64,000 nt of DNA from Oscarella lobularis (lineage: Eukaryota; Porifera; Homoscleromorpha; Homosclerophorida; Oscarellidae). Location: positions 1,426,001 to 1,490,000 of the forward strand of contig NC_089187.1 in the NCBI RefSeq assembly GCF_947507565.1. The letters run 5' to 3'. Made by a program: the position numbers and the translations under genes. Position 1 is the first letter of the stretch. Every line of letters starts with the position of its first letter. The notes under the pieces were generated by a model. It had not been told where the DNA came from and searched no databases. It was given only the letters and a program-made list of their open reading frames with translations. Below, piece by piece: positions 23,493 through 33,640 of this stretch.

Positions 23493-24300
23493 ATGGCTTC
23501 CGCAGTTATTTGCGTGATTGCGAGTGTTCGCGGCGGTAGGATGCGCCCCGTGTGGTCTCGTTTACATCCCGACAGCGTCTGCACACTCCGGCGCGACGAG
23601 AAGTGCAAATTCGACGCAAACGCCATCGAAGTTTGGGCACATGGAGAAATAGCCGGCTACCTACAACGAGAAGCGGCCGCTCTCTTGTCGCCGATAATCT
23701 AGAAGAGAAATATAACATTCATGGGGTAAGAATATGTTTCCTTTCTTGTCATCTACGGCTTGCCTGACACGTAATAATTTCCAGTCGCCTTGTTGGAGAA
23801 CCTTTCTCCACCGATCCCGGAGGAAGCAAGAGTTGGAGATATCGTGCCTGGGCTATGCAAATCCGACTGACTATCCCCAAGAAAGTGTTAACTGCAGAAA
23901 AGTGCCGTCAATTTTTTGACGAAGTGAAGTCGGCTGGGTTTCGTGTATGGTGGGATAATTCAAACCCGTCCTTCGTGCGCACTGAGAGGTGTCTGACACA
24001 ATCGACAGCGTGGAAGACAGCGTAGGAGACGGCGTGGAAGACTCAGTTTCGATTCCAGTGGAGCCGGACAACGATGCCTCTGACAACAACACATGGGAGG
24101 AGTCACAAATTGTGGGTTGCTCAGTTAAGAACGCCGTTTCACAAGCAGAGGCAAGCGAAGAATCTAATCAGTCACAGCTCGATGCTATGGTCTCCTACTG
24201 TGATACATTGGCCGTTGGAAATGCCGAACCTGTAGCAAAGCGCCCAAAAGTGATGAAGTATTGCTGGAATTGTGGCACCAGTCTTTACGATGTTATGTAA
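23493..24300 (+). CDS. HIRAN-like domain gene, probably with indels
   Basis: The first exon (ATG 23493) encodes AVICVIASVRGGRMRPVWSR, L-RRDEKCKFDANAIEVW and GEIAGYLQREAAALL. This is the order of a HIRAN domain (the DNA-end or 3'-OH-binding fold of HLTF/Rad5 proteins): entry strand, D-N-A-I-x-V, G-Y-L-x-R. The frame changes near 23695 (continuing VADNLEEKYNIHG), and a donor gtaaga follows. The second exon (from about 23786) reads GSKSWRYRAWAMQIRLTIPK, and a last acidic ORF (23989-24300) ends CWNCGTSLYDVM, a CxxC that may bind zinc. It lies in the large intron of the gene above, directly next to a Tc1/IS630 transposase, so it may be transposon cargo. Confidence 0.4.
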
Positions 24301-24333
24301 TGTGAGATTGAAAGAGAGACAGGTATATTGATG

Positions 24334-26067
24334 TCAGAGTTTGCCAAATACACGTCTATGAGATTTATACACTTTAGCAGCACCATCTACAGTAAAGCAA
24401 TTGTGTACATCTGCGTATGCCTGTACCAGCTCCCGCGTTTTTCGAAAGAATTTTCGGATAAGGTCAACAAACACTGTGTCAAGAGCAGGGTCAATGTGCT
24501 TTCGAAGAGCGGCGTTGTTATACTTGCAGCTTTTTCTCGTGTGATCTTTAGCTCTGCCCCAGACCCTCTCAATAGGGTTTAGTTCACAGTGATATTTGGG
24601 TAAGAACAAACACTCGTGGCCTCTGCTTGAAATAAACCTCTCTACCATTGACTTTTAATTTTTAAAATCATCGTGCTGCTGCAAAATTCCTTTCAGTTCT
24701 GCTCTAGTTTTGCCATCGACAGCGACTCCTCTCTCCTGCAAAACCATTCGAAGGCCTTTCGCTCGCCCATCGTCTAGCACCATTCGCTGAACGGAGCCAT
24801 TCCAAATTGTGTCGCGCATAATTGGTTGTTTTCCGCCGACACCAGCGTTCATCGAGCTGGCGACAAGAGCGTCTGGTGCACGTGCGGCGTGGTTCGAGCT
24901 GTGCTCGAAGACAAAGACAATATCAAACGCTTCTGGAGGATACTTAATCTCCGCTATTTCAACGGCAGTCTTTACTTGATTGACGAACGCGGACGCCCTC
25001 CAGTAGCCATCTCTATTCTGACCATACTCGAGGCGCACTCTTGCTCTTTGAGGCAAAGTTGAAGTAGGGTTTTGAGCACGATAATTCTCGTACTGGTCAT
25101 CGGTGAACCCAAGAAAACCGTCGTATTCATCTATGAAATCTGAAATCATTATTCCACTGCCACGGCACTTCTTCTTGATAAATGAATCTCCTTCCTTTGC
25201 CCACGCGAACTTGTGGTCGTCATTCGACTGAAACGTCGTTTCGTCATGATATATAGTGACGAGGCGTTTATGCGAGCCTGACTGGAAAACACTGCAGGGT
25301 TGTGCCTGATCGGGAATAACGTCGCTCGGAAGAGGGCTCACCTGAGCTTTCTCAAGATCATGGAGGCGGGCAATATAGTGCTTGCGACTTTCTACAACAT
25401 CCGGCCTTTCGTGGCCGTCGCGATACACACCCTTTCGGGTGGTGTCCGTTCTCTCAAAGCCAAGCTCGTGTAAAAACTTCCGTGCAGTTGTCATGCAAAC
25501 GGTCTTCGGAAGCGCTTCGTCTTCGGCCATTGACGGCAAAAGAGTTTCATTGAGATAGTCCATGAAGTCTTTGACTGTCATATTTGCTTGCCCTTTTCTG
25601 CAACTGTTCTCACGGACCCACTTTGTTGCACGTTCACAGCAGCGCTCGTCAGTCAGAAGTGTGACCCTTCTGTGCTTGCCGCGACCGTAGGCGAGGAATT
25701 CGCCGTCGTTTTCTTTCAGTTCCTTAATCCAGTCACGAATTGTTTTTTCGCATCTCCCCAAGACCTCTCCAACCGATTGGGCGACTCTTCCGATAGTGGC
25801 CCGAGGGCTAACACGACGATGATAGCAGAACAGGAGCGTGGAGATCATTTGAAGGTCTTCTCGAAGGCGATCCGCTTCTCGCGCCCAATTCTTCGCGATT
25901 TCGTATACATCGGCTTCGCTCAGCTCTTCATTTACTAAACGCTCGTCGTCCTCTGTAGACGCCATGTCATTGGCGTTAGCTGGCTGTGGTTGACGCCGAG
26001 GTATCTTTGCTCGAGGGACGGCCATTTTCACCTTCATACAATTTCGTTTTCGCCAGCGAGAGCTCAT
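24334..26067 (-). pseudogene. Tc1/IS630-like DDE transposase, one nonsense codon and a catalytic Asp to Glu change
   Basis: The long frame starts at 26067 (MSSRWRKRN; a second Met follows soon). It has an HTH region (SVGEVLGRCEKTIRDWIKEL) and the catalytic blocks YHDETTFQSND, RGSGIMISDF and VFVFEHSSNHAA. After an in-frame TAA at 24655-24657 the same frame continues VERFISSRGHECLFLPKYH and CELNPIERVWGRAK, then YKSHRRVFG. Without the stop the protein is about 575 aa. In relatives the second block reads F-D-H-S, so Glu here would replace the second catalytic Asp. I could not see terminal inverted repeats. Confidence 0.8.
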
Positions 26068-26069
26068 TT

Positions 26070-26400
26070 CGCAGTTTTTTTATGATGGTCTTGAGAAAAG
26101 AGTGCAATTGTGACGTGAACAAAGACTAACGCAAGCAAATGTAACGGACCAGTTTAGCTACGTAAAAACAAACGGTTTGTGTCATGTGACCAGAACAAGC
26201 CAATCAAAAAAAGGTCAAAATGTTTTGTCCAAAATAAAATTTGATGTTCCATCACAAAAGAGATCAAAGAATATCTGCAAGAAAAAATTTCTAACTGCTG
26301 TTTGTACTGAAAGATAGGTCGCCAGAGCCGATTAAGTGAAGGAAAGACATGCGCGCGCGCACTGTACTGAAAAATAAATAATTGTTAAAATGAAAATATT
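26070..26400. other. No gene seen
   Basis: Presumed 5' flank of the transposase at 24.3-26.1 kb and remaining intron, with a short (GC)n run (gcgcgcgcgc) near 26350. Confidence 0.3.
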
Positions 26401-28109
26401 ATTTGATTATTTGGCAGCTTAATACAACCTTTGAAAACGACGTTGGTCTTCATTTGTCCCTATCTGGTTGCTCTGAAGCTGCTCTGGAATTCGGAAGGAG
26501 GCTTGGATTCTGTGATCACCCTAAGACTATAAGAAGATTTCGAAGATCTCTAGCAGATGATAATAGGCGTATTCTCAACGCTCGCTTGAAAACGGCTTTG
26601 GACAATGATCATCTAGCACTGTTTGTTGTGGGCGACTTTCATAGTATCCACTCAGTCCAACGTCCAACGTCGTCAGAAACGTCTCGGGCGATCCACTTTG
26701 CCCAGCAATAACTGACATCCATTCAACAATACCTGGTGTTACTGTGCAAGGCAATGCTTCTGCTATCCATTACTGTCCTTCGGAAAATTTCCCAAGAGGG
26801 GGATAGCAATCGCTCATGTCAGAAAACATTTTCTTGAAAATCTTCCTGACCTCATGGCAAGCACGTGGCTATCAGTATTGCCATCATCATTCAGACGTCT
26901 AAACACAAGGGACATACAGTCATCGCTTGAAGACCAAAGGTTTTCAACCTGTTCAGGTTAAGAAGTTGATATGACTTCTTGTTCAGGTGCTATGTGAGGG
27001 AGCTCGATAGCCTAAAAAGCTGCTGCTTGCTGAGCGAAACAGAGCAAAATCTCACAAGTCTAGGTGACTACGAGGCAGTTGTAGAAAAAGCTATCGATTT
27101 ATACCCAGCATTAAAAAGGTATTACAGAAGGGAACTTAATCAATAAATTAAAATGTTTAGAGGGTTTATACGTACCTAGACAATAAGTTGATACCATCTC
27201 TGGGAGACTATCCAACTTTCTATTTCCTAAAAAAAGATGGTAGCTCAGGTAAGCTAAAGCAAATATTCAAATAAATTTTTACATGCTTGTAACTAATTAA
27301 TTAAACCCGCATAATTTAATAACAATACTAAAAAGATCTGACAGCGTCTTACTTTAGTGCAAAGAAGCTTCAGCTTCAATCCTTTCTCTTTTGCCAATGC
27401 TCGGTCCGTTCCATATTTATCTGAATAGCATGGAAAATCTGATAAGCCTTTATCACCATATATTTTCAGGTAAACAAATCATAAGCAAGGTAGAATATTG
27501 TAGAATCTAATGAGTCTCATAATATAGCACTTTATAAGCGTCTTTTTGGCGAAAGAAAAAGACTTCCTCGCAAACCGCAATTTCACAGGATGACAACACT
27601 CATTGCATCTCTATTTGGCGGTTGGTTGATGGTGGGAGAAGATGTCATCGGTGGTTTTGGTATTTGCAAGGATATTGAGTACCTTTTACTGAGGTACTTG
27701 CTCGACTGGTGCCTCTTGTTTTCTACTTCTACGCCACAATACACAAAGGATCGCGCTATGAATTGTGGCAGAAAGCTACATTACGGCTGGTTAAAATGTT
27801 TGTCGGACAACAGAGGCACAACTACAATAAGGCTATGCTAGCGACAATGAGTGATCAACTTTATTATGAAATGATCATACCTGAATAGAAGAGCACCTTC
27901 TCGTCGTATATGAATATTTTTTCGGAAAAAAGGTGGAAACTTTTCACTCGTTGTTGCGTATGCAATGTCCTTCTTGGACATCTGCAGAACAGATAACTGA
28001 AATCGCCAATGTCCTAGGCGCCAGGAGCTTTGATAACGAATTCACCTTTTAAAAAATTTTTTATCGGAACATCCTAAAAAGAGACACAAGCACAATGTTG
28101 GCAGAATCT

Positions 28110-28866
28110 GATGAAATTTAATGTTGGCAAGAGTAAAGCAATAGTCTTCAAGTCATCGTCTCGGGTTGATGTAGCTATTCCTACCTTTTTGTTGGATGGA
28201 CAGCTTTAGCAGGTGGTAGAAGATTTTTTGCACTTGGGTCATGTCATATCTTCAGTTATTATCTCGGATGAGGCAGGTGTTTTGGCGCGGTGCCCACGGT
28301 TCTACTCGGCGGTGTTTGGCATTTTGGGTCTTGTGCCTGGCGTTGGGATACAGCCCCAGGTGTGGAAGAAGGTTATGGACTCGATTCTGCGGCCCATATT
28401 GGCGTATGGGAGTGAGTTATGGCTGTTGCGGACGTCTGGGGTGGCTAGTGTTCTTCATGCGACATGGAGACGTGGCTTCAGACGAGGTCTACGGATCTCG
28501 GATAGAACTTCGTTGAAGGAGATGTATGGAGGCCATTTTGTTGAAATAGAGGACATTTTGAAAAAACAGCAGTTACTTTTCTTGTGGCGGATTTGCCATT
28601 CGTCGAATCCCATTGTTCGGAATTTTGCCTTAAATCCTTTTTATCGTTCCAGTAAGAGTCTTCTGGTTTCCGTTCCGGTGTCTGAGAGATCACGTCTTTT
28701 GTACCTGACCTATATGGAGTTCAAGTCTTGGCTGAAGAAGAACTGATTTTAGTGTTTAGTGTTAGATGTTAGTTGTGGTCTGATTTGTTCATGCTGTATG
28801 TTTTGCCCTTATTCGGGTACTGCTCCGTCTGTGAGCGATTCAAATTTCTAATAATCATAATAATAA
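28110..28866 (+). mobile_element. LINE 3' fragment (reverse transcriptase C-terminus)
   Basis: The stretch starts LKFNVGKSKAIVFKSSSR, a stop, then FLHLGHVIS. It continues with Y-G-S-E-L-W (AYGSELWLL) and a basic tail to a stop at 28744-28746. This matches the end of the RT domain and thumb of non-LTR retrotransposons. The element ends in an ataataata-type microsatellite (28847-28866), as many LINEs do. It is 5' truncated and interrupts the RING-ended gene between the FHSLLR exon and the next coding piece. Confidence 0.65.
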
Positions 28867-29458
28867 TGTGGAATTGTTAGCAGGAAAAGCTGCTGAATTT
28901 CTTACTGACAAACTGATCAGGCTTTATAATCAGCTAGGGCAGTCAAAAGAAAAAACTGGCACTCGGAAACGACGAAGGAACTTTAAGTTAAATACTTTCA
29001 ACTGCACTGTAGACCAGCGAAGTCTTCCTCTCGGCTTCTCGACGCAAAAATTGCCAGGCAATGCAGATCTCCTTTGTGACTTGGAAAGTTGCACTTCGGA
29101 AAACGATGACGTCATTTTACTTAGCTGCGGGCACTCTTTCCATTTGACATGCAAAAAGGATGAATCATGCTTCTACTGCCAGCCGTTTTTGCTCGACTCT
29201 ATAAAAAACTCTCTGAAGCCTTCAACAAGACCATCATGATACAGATGAAGGCCACGTCGAGAAAGAGGACGACGATGGAGAGGAAGACTTCGAAGACAGA
29301 GAGGAAGACTGGTATACTACGACCGAGTTCCAGCAGCATCTAAAGACATCCTTCAGAAATCTTTCGCCTTCTGCAGTGAGACCGGAATACGTTTCAGCAC
29401 TACAGAAAGAAAAACGCCGGGAAACTGTACACTGTGACCACAGCTATGCTGGCAAATA

Positions 29459-29791
29459 GAGCAGTGACGAGTACAAGCGACGTAATTGCTCTCCACGAAA
29501 GAAATTCTACATCAAACGGCTAAGAAAAACCAACAAGCCGCGTGGGAATTAAGCCCGGCTTTTTTTAAAGCCGAAAATCAAAGCAAAGAAAGAATGCTTT
29601 TTTTATCACTTAGAGTGCTTCTTTCGCCTAAACAGTCAACTTCACAGGTAATTATGACCGCAATGGCAATGTATGCAGTTCACGCGACTGCGCGATTTTG
29701 CCATTGTTATGCAAGTTTCGTTCGAGAGGGTCCCGCTCTAAATCCGCCCGTGACCTAGTGATTAATTGACTATCTTTCATTAGGTCTGCTT
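29459..29791. other. No gene seen
   Basis: Flank between the RING-ended gene and the inverted repeat starting at 29792. Confidence 0.3.
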
Positions 29792-30165
29792 GCATAGAGT
29801 CATTCAGGTGTTTTCGGACAGCCTGAATATCGGACAAGTGTACAGAGCTTTTTGTGTGCAGAACTCCAACTCCTTTTACCGTTGTTGCACCCTTGCGTGT
29901 ATAGAAACATCCACACAAAATCGCAGAGCAATTCGTTGCGCGCACGCTACAGGAGACATTAATTTGTATTCCCGGACACTGACATACGTAGTCGGACAGT
30001 ATCAGGCAAAGCGGACAGGCCTTCTAGCGGCAATTCCTTTGAACTATTATAGCACTTATTATATACCGTTCGAAAGCGCTTTCTCTGCTCTTTCACGTGG
30101 TGGTAACGTTTCTGCAAAAAAGTCAATTGGCATAGAATTATGAATTTTTTAAAAAGGCTGTCTTT
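29792..30165 (+). repeat. Left arm of a 374-base inverted repeat
   Basis: Starts gcatagagtcattcagg. Its reverse complement (about 93% identical by eye) ends at 33171. An open frame of about 115 codons exists in both arms, but its differences include many amino-acid changes, so I treat it as non-coding. Confidence 0.85.
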
Positions 30166-30480
30166 CGCCTATTTTTCGAAACTTTTCTTACAGTTGAAAC
30201 TCAAAGTTTTTACTAGGATGCAATTCATTTGTTTAACATAAACATAGAAATTAGTGGTTTTTAAAATTTTAAAAAGCTAACATTTGAACAGGTTTTGTTT
30301 ACCGTACAAAACTTTCTGGTCAATACTTCTTGTTCATTCAGCATCTTTTAAAGGCTCTCCTAACGGTGTCAAGCTGTGAATTAGGGAACTGGGGCGGCTA
30401 GCTGCACTGCATGGCTGCCTGCTTCGAACCGCGCTAGCGCGCGTCGATATCATCGCCTTCGACGCCGTTAGCTTCGAATC

Positions 30481-32403
30481 ATGGAAGCTGCGCCGTTACC
30501 TGCCTCGCCGATTCGACAAATATTTCGTCCGTTGTGTCCTTCACGCCTTGCCAAGCTTCGTCCGTCCGTTTTTTTGCAGGCTTCTGCGGCGGAACGCCCG
30601 CGCCCTATCAAGCATCGAAATTGGACATCCGATCAGCTACAGAAAGCGGTATCTGATATTGAGCGAGGCGTTGGCTCACTTCGTGAAGCAGCAAGAGCAT
30701 GGAATGTGCCAAAATCGACGCTTCACGACCATCTCTCTCAGAAGCACTTCGCCGACGACTCCCGTCGCTACTTTACCGAGGCTGAAGAAAAGAGTCTTTC
30801 AGACTTTATTGTTCGCTCGGCGGAGGTCGGATATCCGAGAACGGTTCAACAGGTTAGCGTTCAAAGTAGAAACCGCTATCTATAATTCTATTTCTTCTAA
30901 GCAGATTATTTGCCTTGCTAATGACATTTATAAATCTAAAGGAGCAAAGTTCCTGTCATTGGAAGAGGGTGTTTGATGGGTTCCGAAGTCGGCATCCAGA
31001 GATTTCTCTAAGAAAAGCAGAGACGTTAACACGGGCTCGGCTCGCCTGCACCGATCAAGCTATTTTGGACAAGTAAAATAAATTTTGGTTCTTTTCGCAT
31101 TGTAATATATGGTATATAGCTATTACGACCTGCTCCAAGCAGTTTTGGTTGATAATGATCTAATGGACAAGCCGGCTCAGTTGTTCAATTTCGACGAGGT
31201 TGGTGTGCCGTTCCAACACGTTCCTCTGCGTGTTCTGGCAAGCAAACGGCAGAAGCATGTTTATTCCGTGACCTCCGGCAATAAGTCTCAGATTAGTGTG
31301 CTAGCTTGTTCATCTGCTGCTGGTTATTCTCTGCCACCATTTGTCATCTGCAAGAAAAAGGTGACAGAAGAATTTAAAAGAGGAGACGTTCCTGGAACTC
31401 GCTACGACTCAACGGACTCCGGTTGGAGTAACGGCTCGATGTTGGAGAGGTGGTTAATAGGCCATTTCTTGCCGCACGCTCCTTCTGCCCGGCCGTTACT
31501 TTTAATGATTGATGGCCATTCTAGCCACTTTAACCCTGCAGCGATTGAAAGAGCTGCCGATTCTGGGGTTATAGTGCTTTGTCTTCCTCCGAATACGACA
31601 CATCTTGCTCAGCCTCTCGATCGCTGTGCTTTCTCTTGTTTGAAAAGAGGTTGGGCAAAGAAGTGTCAAGAGTATTCCCTTACCAATGCTGAAAAACTGG
31701 TAACCCCAAAAACTTTTTCTGCCGTTTTTTGCCTCGCTTGGACAGACGCCATGACAATCAATAACGTCGCGGCTAGTTTCTCAACTACGGGAATTTTCCC
31801 CTTTCATCGAGAAGCAATTAAAGTTTACAATGCTTCTGATCTACAGGAGGAAGCAATGAACGAAGCAACAGACGAAAGAAAAACTATTGCCTTTCTGCCG
31901 TTATTAGCACCGTCTCCTCGCGTTAAAAGAATAGTAGCTGACAAGAAAATAGAAAGCGAAACGGCGACGAAGGCTGCAGAAAACTGGTATTGTTAAAAAA
32001 TCAGTATCACTCTTGTTTCCTACTATCTCACTTTAGCCAAGATGATTTTTCGTTCACTGAGGAGTAAGAGAAAGTATACCAGAGGCGATTTGAGAACGGC
32101 TACGACCTACCTGAAGCACGATATTCAAAATGGCTTCAACTTCGCAAGGGGGATGCTGTCATTTTATCAGCAAAGCAAAAAGTACCTCAGCTTGAGTTGC
32201 CATCTATTCCAACGAAGCCGAAACGTCCAGCGGAAACAGCAAAGGCCAAAATACTGACGTCGGAGGAGAATCTGGAAGGAAGGAAAAGAAGGCAAGCCAG
32301 GGGGTCACGGCTGGAGGCAGGACGACAGTGGGGAAAAAGAAAGTCTCTGCAGCAAAAACGCGTTCAACGAAGCGCGTTGCGGAAAAAGGCAAGTCTTGTC
32401 TAA
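30481..32403 (+). pseudogene. Pogo/Tigger-like (DDE_1) transposase, four exons, disrupted
   Basis: Exon 1 (30481-30852) has a psq-type HTH (WTSDQLQKAVSDIERGVGS, VPKSTLHDHL) and the start of a CENP-B-like domain. Exon 2 (30905-31072) needs a frameshift near 30960 to read KRVFDGFRSRHPEISLRKA. Exon 3 (31120 to about 31987) holds the DDE core: FNFDEVGV, LLLMIDGHSSHF, LPPNTTHLAQPLDRCAF; all three acidic residues are present. Exon 4 (about 32038-32403) reads DFSFTEE, an in-frame TAA at 32065-32067, then a segment resembling the usual FETRFEEGYD-type tail. Introns are 45-60 bases. Downstream paralogues cannot be told apart from domesticated pogo genes, but the two lesions point to a dead element. 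Confidence 0.8.
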
Positions 32404-32799
32404 AAAGAAATGCTATTTTCATGAGATATTTTAGGTAAAGATAATTGCAACCGTGATGAAAACCCACCTTGCTAGGCAAATTCCACTCAACCGTCTCTGA
32501 GGCCGCGACGTCAGCCAAAACCAACGGCTACGAGTGACTTTGACTATTTCTAGGTCGCTTTGTTTGAGCTATAGCTGCTTTGTACCGTTGTACAAGCGTA
32601 AACGTTGACAATAAGTCGGACTTACTAGTAAATAGCCACTTTTGGCGCGATTTATTATTAGTGTAAGCCATTCTGATGTTTGGAATTTTAGTAAATTAGT
32701 TTTAAGGCGCGTAAAAAACAATAAACTTCTTTTTGGAGATCCAACAAGGAGGCATTTACCATGTAGTGACTTTGAACAAAGTTTCAACAATAGGCAAAA

Positions 32800-33171
32800 G
32801 ACTGGCTTTTTTAAAAAATTCATAATTCTATGCCAATTGACTTTTTTGCAGAAACGTCACCACCACGTGAAAGAGCAGAGAAAGCGCTTTCGAACGGTAT
32901 ATAATAAGTGCTATAATAGTTCGAAGGAATTGCCGCTAGAAGGCCTGTCCGCTTTGCCTGATACTGTCCGACTACGTATGTCAGTGTCCGGGAATACAAA
33001 TTGACGTCTCCTGTAGCGTGCGCAAAACGAATTGCTCTGCGATTTTGTGTGGATGTTTCTATACACGCAAAGGTGCAATAACGGTAAAAGGAGTTGGAGT
33101 TCTGCACACCAAAAGCTCTGTACACTTGTCCGATATTCAGGCTGTCCGAAAACACCTGAATGACTCTATGC
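32800..33171 (-). repeat. Right arm of the inverted repeat around the pogo-like transposase
   Basis: Reverse complement of 29792-30165. Together the arms enclose the pogo-like gene and would make a 3.38 kb element if they are its ends. No target duplication of TA is evident on the left side. Confidence 0.85.
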
Positions 33172-33310
33172 TACCAACTTCAAACACTGCCATGTCGCGG
33201 CTTCCTCTTCGTGCAAGTACGCTCTTGAAAAGGTGTAGGCTATGTCCATCGTCGTACCCTTCTAATAACGTATCTCCAGTTCGTAGTGTTGACGTCTCAG
33301 CAAAATGCGT

Positions 33311-33505
33311 TTAAGACGTTTTGGTGTTTGTTCTTTTCATGACGATCACACGCCTTCCGTAGATATACTGATCCAACCTTTCACAAGCGTAGACGATTGA
33401 AAACAGTTCCTTAGTCTTCGTCAGAGCTCTTGAAATGTAACACACTGGCTTTCCTTCCTGTAAGAGAGCTGCCCCTAGCCCACTTTGACTTGTATCACAC
33501 TGCAA
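33311..33505 (-). mobile_element. Gypsy-type RNase H fragment
   Basis: A 64-codon scrap reads QCDTSQSGLGAALLQEGKPV, then SRALTKTKE and AC-E-R-L-D-Q-Y-I-Y-G-R, the start of the RNase H domain of Gypsy/Ty3 polyproteins (catalytic Asp in CDTS). Both sides are missing. Confidence 0.75.
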
Positions 33506-33640
33506 CGTGAGCGTCTTGGACTAATAATACTCTAGTACAGGTGCACAACCATCTATTCGCCGTGATACTCACACGATCTTTAATAAAATTCCCAGATTAG
33601 GATTATTTATGACATAATTTATACCGTTCTAGTAGTTACG

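Larger units (their letters stand above)
22530..29458 (+). pseudogene. Large multi-exon gene with RING-like C-terminus, interrupted by nested insertions
   Basis: Short exons with good splice sites can be chained. One is a coiled coil (KTRQIQRLKEESERIQ, about 22610-22671). The next (22727-22969) has FCENHSPGLFSLLEKAI and LHRLAFLGNQ. Exon 26412-26711 has NDVGLHLSLSGCSE and VVGDFHSIHSVQRP. Then come CYVRELDSLKSCC (about 26985-27116), DNKLIPSLGDYPTFYFLKK (about 27162-27259), LPMLGPFHIYLNSMENLI and LFGERKRLPRKPQ...KDIEYLLLRYLLDWC (to 27841), and ETFHSLLRMQCPSWTSAEQI (about 27935-28050). A last part (28868-29240) is Cys-rich (CDLESC, LSCGHSFHLTC, CFYC), RING-like, followed by an acidic tail to 29458. 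Frameshifts occur near 27830 and 29228. The set recalls a multicopy gene family seen in cnidarian genomes, but I cannot name it. Its intron at 22970-26411 and the stretch 28050-28866 contain other elements. Confidence 0.55.

Noticed and set aside
29790-30143. Conserved 117-aa protein in the inverted repeat arms
   Set aside because: The two arms differ at several amino acids, the frame ends vary, and the repeat is explained by element ends.
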